DNA of 64,000 nt from Veillonella caviae. GTDB lineage: Bacteria > Bacillota > Negativicutes > Veillonellales > Veillonellaceae. Positions 19,075-27,765 of this stretch are shown here, piece by piece (the first letter of the stretch is position 1; the number at the start of each line of letters is the position of its first letter). A program made the position numbers and the translations under genes. The notes under the pieces were generated by a model. The model saw only the letters and a list, made by a program, of their open reading frames with translations, was not told where the DNA came from and ran no database searches. The stretch covers positions 62,001 to 126,000 of the forward strand of contig NZ_RQUY01000002.1 of the NCBI RefSeq assembly GCF_003992125.1, read 5' to 3'.

Positions 19075-19138
19075 ACTACTCGGACTTTTACCCCGATTTA
19101 GTGTTTATCACGTCAGGCTTTCACCCTGATAGTTTTTT
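19075..19138 (+). promoter_or_regulatory. mnmA leader with two homologous tandem hairpins
   Basis: Two 18-base units, TCGGACTTTTACCCCGAT (19080-19097) and TCAGGCTTTCACCCTGAT (19113-19130), share 14 of 18 positions. All four differences are transitions. Each folds into a short stem closing a CTTTYACC loop. One stem pair changes from G-C to A-T between the copies (positions 3 and 15), and pair 5-13 is A/C in copy 1 but G-C in copy 2. Six T follow copy 2 (19133-19138), then AAAGGAG and mnmA. Conserved loops on covarying stems suggest a repeated RNA recognition element. I do not recognise the class. Confidence 0.6.
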
Positions 19139-19162
19139 GTCTAGTGACTTAAAGGAGAAAGA

Positions 19163-20224
19163 ATGGAAAAAGTTATTGCTGTAGCAATGAGTGGAGGCGT
19201 AGACAGTTCATTAACAGCTGCTATGCTATTAAAACAAGGTTATAAAGTATTTGGTATTACACTATGGCTCTGGGTGAGTGGTACACCGTATGATTCGGTC
19301 CCTCTAGCAGTTACAGATGCTAAAAAAATGTGTGATTTTCTCGGCATTGAACATCATGTTATCGATGCACGAGATATATTTTATGATAATGTGGTAGATT
19401 ATTTTGTAAAAGAATATGCTTATGGTCGTACACCAAATCCATGTGTATTCTGTAATAAAAATATTAAATTCGACCTCATGCTTAATAAAGCGTTAGAACT
19501 GGGTGCTACGCATATGGTGACTGGTCATTATGCACAGGTTAATTATAATGAAACTACAGGCCTTTATGAGTTACATAAGGGGATTGACCCTACTAAGGAT
19601 CAAAGTTATGTGATGTATAATATGAATCAACGCATTCTTAGTCATCTTATGTTCCCATTAGGTGGACAATGTAAGACTGAAACTCGTAAAATGGCAGCAG
19701 AATTTGATTTGCCCGTTGCGAAAAAACCAGATAGCGTCGATATTTGTTTCTTACCTCATGGAAATTATCAAAAATTAGTACAAGAGGAAATGAAATCTAA
19801 GCCTAAAGCTGGTAATATTGTTACTGAAGATGGTGAAGTCTTAGGTCGTCATACAGGTCTATTTAATTACACTATTGGGCAACGAAAAGGTCTTGGTATT
19901 GCTTATAAACATCCATTATACGTTATTGGATTTAATGGAGAGAAAAACGAAGTCATTGTAGGTCCTAATAATCGATTATTTACGAAGCGTATGATTTGTA
20001 AATTCTATAATTTTTTAGATGATACAATTCACAAAGAATTACATGCGGAGGGTAAAATTCGCTATGCTGCAAATCCATCCCCATGTGTAGCTCGTATATT
20101 AGATGATGAAACGATGGAAGTTATTTTTGAAGAACCTCAACGTGCTATTACACCTGGCCAATCTGTAGCATTCTATAACGGCACTCAATTGCTAGGAGGG
20201 GCTGTTATCGATCAGGTATGTTAG
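19163..20224 (+). CDS. mnmA: tRNA-specific 2-thiouridylase MnmA
   Basis: MnmA thiolates U34 of tRNA Lys, Glu and Gln using ATP and relayed sulfur. It has the PP-loop AMSGGVDSSLTA (residues 8-19). The two catalytic cysteines lie in TPNPCVFCNKNIKF (near residue 95) and SVDICFLPHGNY (near 194), both intact. The C-terminal domains include NYTIGQRKGLG. The 353-residue length is normal. AAAGGAG lies upstream, after a structured leader described separately. Confidence 0.97.
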   Translation: MEKVIAVAMSGGVDSSLTAAMLLKQGYKVFGITLWLWVSGTPYDSVPLAVTDAKKMCDFLGIEHHVIDARDIFYDNVVDYFVKEYAYGRTPNPCVFCNKNIKFDLMLNKALELGATHMVTGHYAQVNYNETTGLYELHKGIDPTKDQSYVMYNMNQRILSHLMFPLGGQCKTETRKMAAEFDLPVAKKPDSVDICFLPHGNYQKLVQEEMKSKPKAGNIVTEDGEVLGRHTGLFNYTIGQRKGLGIAYKHPLYVIGFNGEKNEVIVGPNNRLFTKRMICKFYNFLDDTIHKELHAEGKIRYAANPSPCVARILDDETMEVIFEEPQRAITPGQSVAFYNGTQLLGGAVIDQVC

Positions 20225-20252
20225 AAAGGAGACGGCAAATATCATATTTGCC
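20225..20252 (+). promoter_or_regulatory. lepA ribosome binding site displaced by a hairpin
   Basis: The only good Shine-Dalgarno, AAAGGAG (20225-20231), ends 29 bases before the lepA ATG (20261). Between them GGCAAATA (20234-20241) and TATTTGCC (20245-20252) form a perfect 8-bp stem with a 3-base loop. Folding removes 19 bases from the path and leaves an effective spacing of about 10. There is no ATG, GTG or TTG in frame closer to the Shine-Dalgarno; only an ATT at 20246. The structure seems to place the ribosome correctly. Confidence 0.65.
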
Positions 20253-20260
20253 CAAGTACT

Positions 20261-22060
20261 ATGTCAACGAAAAAAATTCGAAACTTTTGCATTATAGCCC
20301 ATATTGATCATGGTAAATCAACCATTGCAGATCGACTGATTGAATATACTGGAACTTTGCAAAAACGTGAAATGGAAGCGCAAGTTCTTGATTCCATGGA
20401 TCTTGAAAGAGAACGTGGTATCACTATTAAAGCTCAATCTGTGCGTATTTTATATAAAGCTCAAGATGGTGAGGAATATACATTAAACCTTATTGATACA
20501 CCAGGCCATGTAGACTTTAGTTATGAAGTATCTAGATCACTAGCTGCTTGTGAAGGGGCATTATTAGTAGTAGATGCTGCACAAGGTGTAGAAGCACAAA
20601 CGTTAGCGAATGTATATCTCGCTTTAGAACATGATTTGGAAATAATTCCGGTTATTAATAAAATTGATTTACCTTCAGCAGACCCAGATCGGGTAAAACA
20701 AGAAATTGAAGACATTATTGGTCTTGATGCTTCAGAGGCTGTACTATGTTCTGCTAAATCTGGTATCGGTATTCCTGATATTTTAGAAGCTATTGTCAAT
20801 AAAGTACCAGCACCACCAGATAAATCTGATGAACCTACACGGGCACTTATTTTTGACTCTCGATTTGACGCATATAAAGGCGCTATTGCTTATGTGCGTG
20901 TAAAGGAAGGTTCTCTAAAATTAAAAGATACTATTCGTATGATGCATGATAAAAAAGATTTTGATGTTACGGAGCTTGGTATATTTACACCTAATCTTCT
21001 GCCTGTAGACGAACTACCTTGTGGTTCTGTAGGTTGTATCGCAGCGAGTATTAAAAATGTAGCTGATTGTCATGTAGGTGATACGGTAACATTAGCATCA
21101 AATCCTGCGCCAGAACCATTACCAGGGTATCGCAAAGCTGTATCTATGGTATATTGTGGCTTATACCCTACAGAGTCTAAGGACTATGAAAATCTTCGCG
21201 ACGCATTGGAAAAATTACAGCTTAACGATGCAGCTTTAGAATATGAGGCAGAAACATCTTTGGCATTAGGTTTTGGTTTCCGATGTGGTTTCTTAGGTCT
21301 TTTACATATGGATGTTATTCAAGAGCGTTTGGAACGAGAATACAATTTAACACTCATTACAACGGCACCATCTGTAAATTATAAAGTGTATAAGACAAAT
21401 GGTGAAATGTTAGAAGTAGATAATCCCGCAAAATTACCACCACCGACGGAAATCGATTATGTGGAAGAACCATATGTAAAAGCGACCACTATTGTACCAA
21501 AGGATTTTGTAGGTACTATTATGGAACTTTCGCAAGAAAAACGTGGTGAATATCAATCTATGGAATACCTTGATGAAACACGTGTATCGGTAGTGTATCA
21601 CTTGCCATTAAGTGAAATCATTTATGACTATTTTGACAAATTGAAATCCGCTACAAAAGGCTATGCATCATTAGATTATGAATTGATTGGTTATCAACAA
21701 TCACCAATGGTGAAAATGGATATTCTCTTAAATGGAGACCCTGTAGATGCATTGTCTATTATCGTTCATAAAGATCGAGCTGCTACACGTGGTCGTGCAT
21801 TAGCTGAAAAATTAAAAGAACTCATTCCGCGTCAAATGTTTGAAATTCCGATTCAAGCTGCAGTGGGGACTAAAATTGTAGCTCGTGAAACGGTAAAAGC
21901 ATGGCGCAAGGATGTATTAGCAAAATGTTATGGCGGCGATATTTCTCGTAAACGCAAATTGTTAGAGAAACAAAAAGCTGGTAAGAAACGTATGAAATCA
22001 GTAGGTTCTGTAGAAATTCCACAAGAAGCATTTATGGCTATCTTAAAGGTAGAAGATTAA
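20261..22060 (+). CDS. lepA: Elongation factor 4 (LepA GTPase)
   Basis: LepA is a ribosome-associated translational GTPase implicated in back-translocation and ribosome assembly. The start [21 protein letters not shown] has the P-loop in its usual place near residue 15. DTPGHVDF and [19 protein letters not shown] follow. The C-terminal domain ends [21 protein letters not shown], diagnostic of LepA. The 599-residue length is normal. Its stop abuts the hemW ATG. Its translation start is unusual (see the hairpin-displaced ribosome binding site). Confidence 0.98.
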   Translation: MSTKKIRNFCIIAHIDHGKSTIADRLIEYTGTLQKREMEAQVLDSMDLERERGITIKAQSVRILYKAQDGEEYTLNLIDTPGHVDFSYEVSRSLAACEGALLVVDAAQGVEAQTLANVYLALEHDLEIIPVINKIDLPSADPDRVKQEIEDIIGLDASEAVLCSAKSGIGIPDILEAIVNKVPAPPDKSDEPTRALIFDSRFDAYKGAIAYVRVKEGSLKLKDTIRMMHDKKDFDVTELGIFTPNLLPVDELPCGSVGCIAASIKNVADCHVGDTVTLASNPAPEPLPGYRKAVSMVYCGLYPTESKDYENLRDALEKLQLNDAALEYEAETSLALGFGFRCGFLGLLHMDVIQERLEREYNLTLITTAPSVNYKVYKTNGEMLEVDNPAKLPPPTEIDYVEEPYVKATTIVPKDFVGTIMELSQEKRGEYQSMEYLDETRVSVVYHLPLSEIIYDYFDKLKSATKGYASLDYELIGYQQSPMVKMDILLNGDPVDALSIIVHKDRAATRGRALAEKLKELIPRQMFEIPIQAAVGTKIVARETVKAWRKDVLAKCYGGDISRKRKLLEKQKAGKKRMKSVGSVEIPQEAFMAILKVED

Positions 22061-23239
22061 ATGAATAATATAGAATCATCACTACTTGTACAGCGGGATA
22101 TGGGGATTTACATCCATATCCCGTTTTGTAAACAAAAATGTATCTATTGTGACTTCCCTGCATACCAAAATTTACAGGACTATTACGATACATACCTCTA
22201 TGCATTATTACAAGAAATGACGATGTTCGTTGATGCACATCCAGAAGTATGTCAAAAACCTGTTGATACAGTCTATTTTGGTGGGGGCACTCCGACAGAA
22301 TTATCTATTGAACAATTATATTCTATATTGAATCAAATTAAGGCGCTTTTCAATATTACGGATGATTGTCAATTTACTATTGAATCGAATCCAGGCGAGT
22401 TGACAAAAGCTTATATAGCTGAACTGGTTCAGCTTGGATTTAGTCGGATTAGTTTTGGTGTTCAAACATTTAATGATAAGAATCTAGTAGCATTGCATCG
22501 CAGTCATAGGGGACAAGATGCTATACAGGCAGTGAATTGGGCTCATGAAGTAGGTTTTAAGGATATTAATTTAGACCTTATTTATGGATTACCTAACCAA
22601 GTTATTGAACATATTGAACAAGATTTAGATATGGTATCACAATTGCCTATCAATCATATTTCTACTTATGGTTTACAAGTAGAAAAAGGAACGTATTTAT
22701 ATCATTTAGTTCATAGAAATCTCATTACCTTGCCTAGCGAGCATGTAGAAGATGCTCTGTATGAAACGATGATGATGGGGATTGAAGCATTAGGATTTGA
22801 ACGATATGAAATTTCTAATTTTGCTAAAGACAGAGCTTATAGTAAACATAATTTGAAATATTGGCAATATAGTGATTACTTAGGATTTGGTGCTGGCGCA
22901 CATTCTTTTTATGATGGTGTGCGACGCGCCAACAATCGAAATGTTATGCCTTATGCGAGAACCATCGATAATTTTATACTCCCAATTATTGAAGAAGAGA
23001 TCATTGATGAAAGTCGAGCTATTGAAGATTATTGCTTTTTAGCATTACGAACTAAATGGGGGATACAGGAACAGTTATTTTATAAAAAGTTTGGTATAGC
23101 TATACAGTCTAAGTATAATGATGTTCTCATGAATTTGATAGATAAACAATTATTAGTTTATCGGGATAATGCGTATATAATGACACCTGAGGGGATCAAG
23201 CATGGAAACTATGTGTTTTCTCAATTTATAGATATGTAA
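22061..23239 (+). CDS. hemW: HemW-type radical SAM haem chaperone
   Basis: The N-terminal IYIHIPFCKQKCIYCDF has the CxxxCxxC cluster motif (C23, C27, C30) followed by Asp-Phe. It lacks the fourth Cys of true HemN coproporphyrinogen dehydrogenase, so it is HemW-type. The family binds haem and is thought to deliver it to respiratory enzymes. TVYFGGGTPTEL and the C-terminal HemN domain are present; length 392. The ATG directly abuts the lepA stop, with AAAGG 11 bases upstream. An internal ATG at 22100 (MGIYIHIPFC) has no Shine-Dalgarno. A strong hairpin lies in codons 11-22. Confidence 0.95.
   Translation: MNNIESSLLVQRDMGIYIHIPFCKQKCIYCDFPAYQNLQDYYDTYLYALLQEMTMFVDAHPEVCQKPVDTVYFGGGTPTELSIEQLYSILNQIKALFNITDDCQFTIESNPGELTKAYIAELVQLGFSRISFGVQTFNDKNLVALHRSHRGQDAIQAVNWAHEVGFKDINLDLIYGLPNQVIEHIEQDLDMVSQLPINHISTYGLQVEKGTYLYHLVHRNLITLPSEHVEDALYETMMMGIEALGFERYEISNFAKDRAYSKHNLKYWQYSDYLGFGAGAHSFYDGVRRANNRNVMPYARTIDNFILPIIEEEIIDESRAIEDYCFLALRTKWGIQEQLFYKKFGIAIQSKYNDVLMNLIDKQLLVYRDNAYIMTPEGIKHGNYVFSQFIDM
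22092..22128 (+). other. Terminator-shaped hairpin inside the 5' end of hemW
   Basis: CGGGATATGG (22094-22103) and CCATATCCCG (22114-22123) form a perfect 10-bp stem. It is extended by a G-U and an A-U pair to 12, with a 10-base loop, and followed by TTTTG. It starts 32 bases after the lepA stop and lies within hemW codons 11-22. Shape and position fit an intrinsic terminator or attenuator of lepA that a ribosome translating hemW could suppress. The coding constraint of the conserved HIPFC region contributes, so function is inferred. Confidence 0.5.
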
Positions 23240-23318
23240 GGCTTTTTACAGTTTCTCAATATAAATCATGATATGATAATTAGGATGATGATGAATATGC
23301 ATGTTTATAGGAGGAACG

Positions 23319-23921
23319 ATGAAAACATCTGTTATATTACACGGTTTACATAATGAATTTTCTATAGAACAAATGAAATCATGTATTGCGTTAGCTGAAA
23401 AATATGGAGAATCCTTTCGTCATGTAGTGACAGGTATACAGATTACAGGTATAGAGAAAGAAGATAAAGAATTACTTATTGCTGAATTGCCTGATGGTGT
23501 AGTACCAGTCATACATCGTGGTGTAAATTCTCTCATTGCTTGTGTGGGTAAAGGACATTGTAAAAATGGACAAATGGACACCTCTGAATTAGCTGACTAT
23601 ATAGAACAACATCATTATGGACGTAAAACAAGTCATAAATGTAAAATTGGCGTTAGTGGATGTGGTCGGAATTGTCCAGATTCGATGGTGAAAGACATTG
23701 CTTTTATTGGAACCTCTCAAGGTTTCATGCTTGCTGTTGGCGGCAATACAGGAATGAGGCCAGAAGCAGGAACTATATTAGCTAGAAATTTGACTATAAA
23801 TCAATCTAAAAAAGCTGCTGATATACTTATCAATTGGTATGCAGAAAATGGAGAGCCCCGCGAACGGATGGGAAAATTGTTATTGCGTTTAGGAAATCCA
23901 TTAGAGGATATTGAATTATAA
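23319..23921 (+). CDS. Stand-alone siroheme [4Fe-4S] domain protein (nitrite/sulfite reductase-like)
   Basis: The 200-residue protein corresponds to one half-repeat of the nitrite/sulfite reductase family. An N-terminal ferredoxin-like half covers residues 1-70. The cluster/siroheme ligands follow: C75 and C81 (CVGKGHC), then C115 and C119 (SGCGRNC), and a DIAFIG strand and a GG-N-x-G-MRPEAG loop. The four cysteines match the family pattern C-x5-C...C-x3-C. It lacks the second repeat and any flavin domain, so it would need partners. Substrate is unknown. I chose the ATG at 23319, which has AGGAGG upstream, over 23301. It lies alone between hemW and hrcA. Confidence 0.82.
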   Translation: MKTSVILHGLHNEFSIEQMKSCIALAEKYGESFRHVVTGIQITGIEKEDKELLIAELPDGVVPVIHRGVNSLIACVGKGHCKNGQMDTSELADYIEQHHYGRKTSHKCKIGVSGCGRNCPDSMVKDIAFIGTSQGFMLAVGGNTGMRPEAGTILARNLTINQSKKAADILINWYAENGEPRERMGKLLLRLGNPLEDIEL

Positions 23922-24124
23922 TAGAAAATATCATGAAACAACTAAGGAGTATAGTTGCGAATCTCATATGTTTAATATTTAAAAATTAAATTATATGAGG
24001 GAGCCGTCCTATATTTCTTAGTTTTTGTGTATAGTGATGAGTCTGTGTATGTTATTATGATTATTTTCACTCTATATCATGCTATGGGGAATTTGCTTTT
24101 TATTAATTTCGTCTAGCATTATTC
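23922..24124. other. Non-coding stretch upstream of the hrcA control region
   Basis: The gap between the siroheme protein gene and hrcA is 403 bases, unusually long for this window. This first half is AT-rich. It holds an imperfect hairpin, CTCATAT (23963-23969) with ATATGAG (23993-23999) and inner TTAAT/ATTAA pairs, without a U-tract. A 16-to-18-codon frame from 23933 lacks a ribosome binding site. I see no supported gene here. Confidence 0.5.
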
Positions 24125-24207
24125 TTGTCTTTTTGACTAACTTTGATAGATCAATAATTGTCTTTTTGATTAATTGTTTGTAAATCTGGAATTGTCTTTT
24201 TGACTAA
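24125..24207. repeat. Three phased 16-base direct repeats upstream of the hrcA promoter
   Basis: TTGTCTTTTTGACTAA occurs at 24125-24140 and 24192-24207, with a one-base variant (GATTAA end) at 24158-24173. Start-to-start distances are 33 and 34 bases, about three helical turns, so the copies face the same side of DNA. Each is also an imperfect dyad, GTC-TTTTT-GAC. The last ends 35 bases before the -35 hexamer. The spacing and position suggest an activator or second repressor. A looser TTTGACTTTTTAAG lies at 24218-24231. Confidence 0.6.
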
Positions 24208-24242
24208 ACTGATTTTATTTGACTTTTTAAGGATATTTTGAC

Positions 24243-24308
24243 TTGACATTTATTTTCTGTGTGGTAATATTATACATGCGATTAGCACTCAAACTTTATG
24301 AGTGCTAA
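24243..24308 (+). promoter_or_regulatory. hrcA operon promoter with CIRCE operator
   Basis: A -35 TTGACA (24243-24248), a 16-base spacer and TAATAT (24265-24270) are followed by a perfect CIRCE element, TTAGCACTC (24282-24290), nine bases, GAGTGCTAA (24300-24308). CIRCE is the operator of HrcA, encoded directly downstream, so the hrcA-grpE-dnaK-dnaJ operon is autoregulated. HrcA is released when GroEL is titrated by unfolded protein, as known for this family. The operator sits at the transcription start. Confidence 0.95.
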
Positions 24309-24324
24309 CAAGTGAGGTGTCATT

Positions 24325-25341
24325 ATGGATGAAAGAAAACAACGCATCTTACGAGCAATAATAGAAGATTATGTGAAGTCTGCGGAACCTGTGGGGTCTA
24401 GGACAATTGCTAAAAATTATAATTTGGGTATCAGTCCTGCTACTGTTCGAAATGAAATGTCTGATTTAGAAGAACAAGGTTATTTAGAACAGCCACATAC
24501 GTCATCAGGTCGCATACCATCTACTAAAGGTTATCGTTTATATGTTGATTCTATGATGCATCAAGGTCCAGTACCTTTTGAGGACGCTGAGCGGATACGT
24601 TCATTGTGGGATATATCTCGTGGTGAAAGTACCGAACTATTTTTAAATATGGCTAAATTGATTTCCCAAGTGAGCCATAGTATGAGTTTATTCTTAGCGC
24701 CGGCTCATGATCGAGTGTTACTAAAATATATTCATATTCTACCGTTAGATACTTATCAAGCAGTAATGGTTGTTATTACTGCTACGGGAGCATTAGATAA
24801 TGAGTTGATTATATTTAGTGAAGCTGTAGAGGCAGATGAATTACAGCGCATGGCAATGCAATTTTCTAAGGCTGTACAAAACTGGCTGTTACAAGATATA
24901 ACGGCTGAATCAATTGGTGTCATCATATCTCGCATCAATGGGTCTCATGCAATATTATTACAAATTGGTGAGTCCTTGCTTCGGGCGATTACGAAACGCA
25001 AACTATTTTATTCCGTAGGTGCTACAGAATTATTAAATCAACCAGAATTCAAATCTGTTGAGAAAGTACAATCAGTGCTTTCATTATTAGAAGAGCAACA
25101 TCAGTTAGGCAAAGTTTTGGAAGATGATTCACCTCATCCTATTAGGGTAAAAATCGGATCTGAAAATAATGCTGCTGTGTTAAATGACATGAGCCTAATA
25201 CAAGCTGATTTTTCACATCAAGATAAGAGTCTTGGTACTTTAGCAATTTTAGGCCCTATTAGAATGGAATATGGTCGCATAATTAATATGTTGACATATA
25301 TGAAACAATTAATGGAATCCATAGCAAGACATCAATCATAG
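24325..25341 (+). CDS. hrcA: Heat-inducible transcription repressor HrcA
   Basis: HrcA represses the dnaK and groE operons by binding CIRCE. The N-terminal winged helix is clear: RKQRILRAIIEDYVKSAEPVGSR, then GISPATVRNEMSDLEEQGYLEQPHTSSGRIPS-like sequence up to about residue 67. The rest is the GAF-like effector/dimerisation part, ending MVIRMEYGRI-like. Length 338 is normal. GAGGTG precedes the ATG, and its own operator lies 17 bases upstream. First gene of the heat-shock operon. Confidence 0.97.
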   Translation: MDERKQRILRAIIEDYVKSAEPVGSRTIAKNYNLGISPATVRNEMSDLEEQGYLEQPHTSSGRIPSTKGYRLYVDSMMHQGPVPFEDAERIRSLWDISRGESTELFLNMAKLISQVSHSMSLFLAPAHDRVLLKYIHILPLDTYQAVMVVITATGALDNELIIFSEAVEADELQRMAMQFSKAVQNWLLQDITAESIGVIISRINGSHAILLQIGESLLRAITKRKLFYSVGATELLNQPEFKSVEKVQSVLSLLEEQHQLGKVLEDDSPHPIRVKIGSENNAAVLNDMSLIQADFSHQDKSLGTLAILGPIRMEYGRIINMLTYMKQLMESIARHQS

Positions 25342-25353
25342 AAAGGTAAAGGC

Positions 25354-25884
25354 ATGGCTGAAGAACAAGTAAAAGAAGAAATTCTTGAAGAGGAAGTCAC
25401 AGAGTCTACAGAAGAGCAAAATGCTGCTGATGCTGTAGTAGATGCAGGTCAAGTATTAGAAGAGCTAAAAGCAGATTTTGATAATCGCTATAAGCGCTTA
25501 CAAGCGGATTTTGAAAATTTTAAAAGACGCACTAATCAAGAGAAAGAACAGTTGGCAGGTTTTGTAAAAGGCGATGTGCTAAAAGATTTGCTACCTGTGT
25601 TAGATAATTTTGAGCGAGCTGTACAAGCTCCCGCTGAAGGAGATGCGAAAGTATTCCTTGATGGATTTATAATGATTCATCAAAATTTAATGGCTATGTT
25701 ATCAAAACATGGAGTGGCACCTATTGAAGCAGTAGGTCAACCATTTGATCCAAATTTACATCAAGCTATTATGCGTGTGCCGTCTGAAGATTTTGAATCC
25801 GATACGGTCTGTGAAGTATTGCAAACTGGCTATACTGTTGATGGTCGATGCATTCGTCCAGCGATGGTAAAGGTTGTAGAATAA
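25354..25884 (+). CDS. grpE: Nucleotide exchange factor GrpE
   Basis: GrpE releases ADP from DnaK. The 176-residue protein has a long acidic N-terminal tail (residues 1-30, rich in Glu), a coiled-coil segment with the conserved RYKRLQADFENFKRRT (about 47-62) and a C-terminal beta domain ending VLQTGYTVDGRCIRPAMVKV, the family signature. AGAAAGG lies before the ATG. Twelve bases separate it from hrcA. Confidence 0.97.
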   Translation: MAEEQVKEEILEEEVTESTEEQNAADAVVDAGQVLEELKADFDNRYKRLQADFENFKRRTNQEKEQLAGFVKGDVLKDLLPVLDNFERAVQAPAEGDAKVFLDGFIMIHQNLMAMLSKHGVAPIEAVGQPFDPNLHQAIMRVPSEDFESDTVCEVLQTGYTVDGRCIRPAMVKVVE

Positions 25885-25910
25885 AGAATTAATGTAGGAG
25901 GTCATATATT

Positions 25911-27749
25911 ATGGCAAAAGTAATTGGTATTGATTTAGGTACAACAAACTCTTGTGTAGCAGTTATGGAAGGCGGCGAACCAGTCGTTATTACGAACCAA
26001 GAAGGGGCGCGTACAACTCCTTCCGTTGTGGGATTTGCGAAAAATGGTGAACGTTTAGTTGGTCAATTGGCTAAACGTCAGGCTGTATCCAATCCTGAAA
26101 ACACAATTATTTCTATTAAACGTCATATGGGTACTGACTACAAAGTGAATGTAGAAGGTAAAGCATATACCCCACAAGAAATTTCTGCTATGATTCTTCA
26201 AAAAATCAAATCCGATGCAGAAGCATATTTAGGGGAAACTGTAAGCCAAGCAGTTATTACTGTTCCAGCTTACTTTACAGATTCTCAACGTCAAGCTACA
26301 AAAGATGCTGGTGCTATTGCTGGTCTTGAAGTACTTCGTATTATTAACGAACCAACTGCAGCTGCATTGGCATATGGCGTAGATAAAGACGAAGATGGTA
26401 AAATCCTCGTATTCGACCTTGGTGGGGGTACATTCGACGTATCTATCCTTGAATTAGGCGATGGCGTATTTGAAGTATTAGCTACTTCTGGTAATAACCA
26501 TCTTGGTGGTGATGATTTTGACCAACGCATTATGAACTACTTAATTGAAGAGTTCAAAAAAGAAACGGGTATTGATTTGTCCAATGATAAATTGGCGGAT
26601 CAACGTTTGAAAGAGGCCGCAGAAAAAGCGAAAATCGAATTATCTGGCGTAGCAAGTACTAACATCAATTTACCATTCATCACTGCTGATGCAACTGGTC
26701 CTAAACATTTAGACGTAACATTAACTCGTGCTAAATTCGATGAATTGACTGCAGATCTTGTACAAGCTACTATCGAACCAACTCGCAAAGCTATGTCTGA
26801 TGCTGATTTGAAGGCTTCTGATATCGATAAAGTATTGTTGGTAGGCGGTTCTACTCGTATCCCTGCAGTACAAGAAGCAATTAAACGCGAACTTGGTAAA
26901 GAACCAACTAAAAATGTTAACCCTGATGAATGTGTAGCTATTGGTGCTGCTATTCAAGGCGGTGTATTAGTAGGTGAAGTGAAAGATGTATTGCTTCTCG
27001 ACGTAACTCCATTGTCCTTAGGTATTGAAACTATGGGTGGTGTATTTACTCGTATTATTGATCGTAATACAACAATTCCTACTTCTAAATCTCAAGTATT
27101 CTCCACCGCAGCAGATAACCAACCATCTGTAGATATTCATGTATTGCAAGGTGAACGAGAATTTGCAGCAGATAACAAGACATTAGGTCGATTCAATTTG
27201 GATGGTATTCCTGCAGCTCCTCGTGGGGTTCCTCAAATCGAAGTTACTTTCGATATCGATGCGAATGGTATCGTGCATGTAAAAGCTAAAGATTTAGGTA
27301 CTCAAAAAGAACAAAAAATCACTATTACATCTTCTAGTGGTTTGCAACAAGAAGAAATTGACCGCATGGTAAAAGAAGCCGAAGCTCATGCAGCGGAAGA
27401 TAAAGCTAAAAAAGAAGAATTAGATGTGAAAAATAATGCTGATTCCTTAGTATATCAAGCGGAAAAAGCTTTGAAAGACCTTGAAGGTAAAGGCGATGCT
27501 GCATTGATGAAAGAAGTTGAAGAAGCAAAAGATAAACTTAAAAAATCTATTGAATCTGGCAATATTGAAGATATCAAAAAAGATAGCGAAGCTTTGACTG
27601 CACCATTGCACAAATTGGCTGAACAAATGTATGCAGCAGCTCAACAAGCACAACAAGCAGCTGGTGAAGCTGGTGCAGATAATAGTGCAAAATCTGATGA
27701 TAATGTAGTAGATGCAGACTATACTGTAGTGGATGACGAAAAGAAATAA
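25911..27749 (+). CDS. dnaK: Chaperone DnaK (Hsp70)
   Basis: An ATP-dependent chaperone. The N-terminal ATPase domain begins [20 protein letters not shown] and has [29 protein letters not shown] and [10 protein letters not shown]. The substrate-binding domain starts near [17 protein letters not shown] (about 360). The lid is followed by a Gln/Ala-rich stretch and an acidic C-terminal tail. The 612-residue length is normal for Firmicutes, which lack about 24 residues in the ATPase domain. Codon use looks biased to favoured codons, as expected for an abundant protein. AGGAGG precedes the ATG. Confidence 0.99.
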   Translation: MAKVIGIDLGTTNSCVAVMEGGEPVVITNQEGARTTPSVVGFAKNGERLVGQLAKRQAVSNPENTIISIKRHMGTDYKVNVEGKAYTPQEISAMILQKIKSDAEAYLGETVSQAVITVPAYFTDSQRQATKDAGAIAGLEVLRIINEPTAAALAYGVDKDEDGKILVFDLGGGTFDVSILELGDGVFEVLATSGNNHLGGDDFDQRIMNYLIEEFKKETGIDLSNDKLADQRLKEAAEKAKIELSGVASTNINLPFITADATGPKHLDVTLTRAKFDELTADLVQATIEPTRKAMSDADLKASDIDKVLLVGGSTRIPAVQEAIKRELGKEPTKNVNPDECVAIGAAIQGGVLVGEVKDVLLLDVTPLSLGIETMGGVFTRIIDRNTTIPTSKSQVFSTAADNQPSVDIHVLQGEREFAADNKTLGRFNLDGIPAAPRGVPQIEVTFDIDANGIVHVKAKDLGTQKEQKITITSSSGLQQEEIDRMVKEAEAHAAEDKAKKEELDVKNNADSLVYQAEKALKDLEGKGDAALMKEVEEAKDKLKKSIESGNIEDIKKDSEALTAPLHKLAEQMYAAAQQAQQAAGEAGADNSAKSDDNVVDADYTVVDDEKK

Positions 27750-27765
27750 GAAGGGTTGGTAAACA

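Noticed and set aside
20246-20260. ATT codon at 20246 as the true lepA start
   Set aside because: ATT starts are very rare, the ATG at 20261 gives the normal LepA N-terminus, and the hairpin explains the distance from the Shine-Dalgarno.
23933-23989. Short frame beginning MKQLRSIVAN upstream of hrcA
   Set aside because: No Shine-Dalgarno, very short and in an AT-rich gap; cannot be supported as a gene.
24125-24207. The three repeats as a CRISPR array or as CtsR operators
   Set aside because: Repeats are only 16 bases, spacers 17-18 bases and just three units with no cas genes, so not CRISPR. The CtsR heptamer pair TTTGACC-N3-TTTGACC is matched only partly, so that name is not used.
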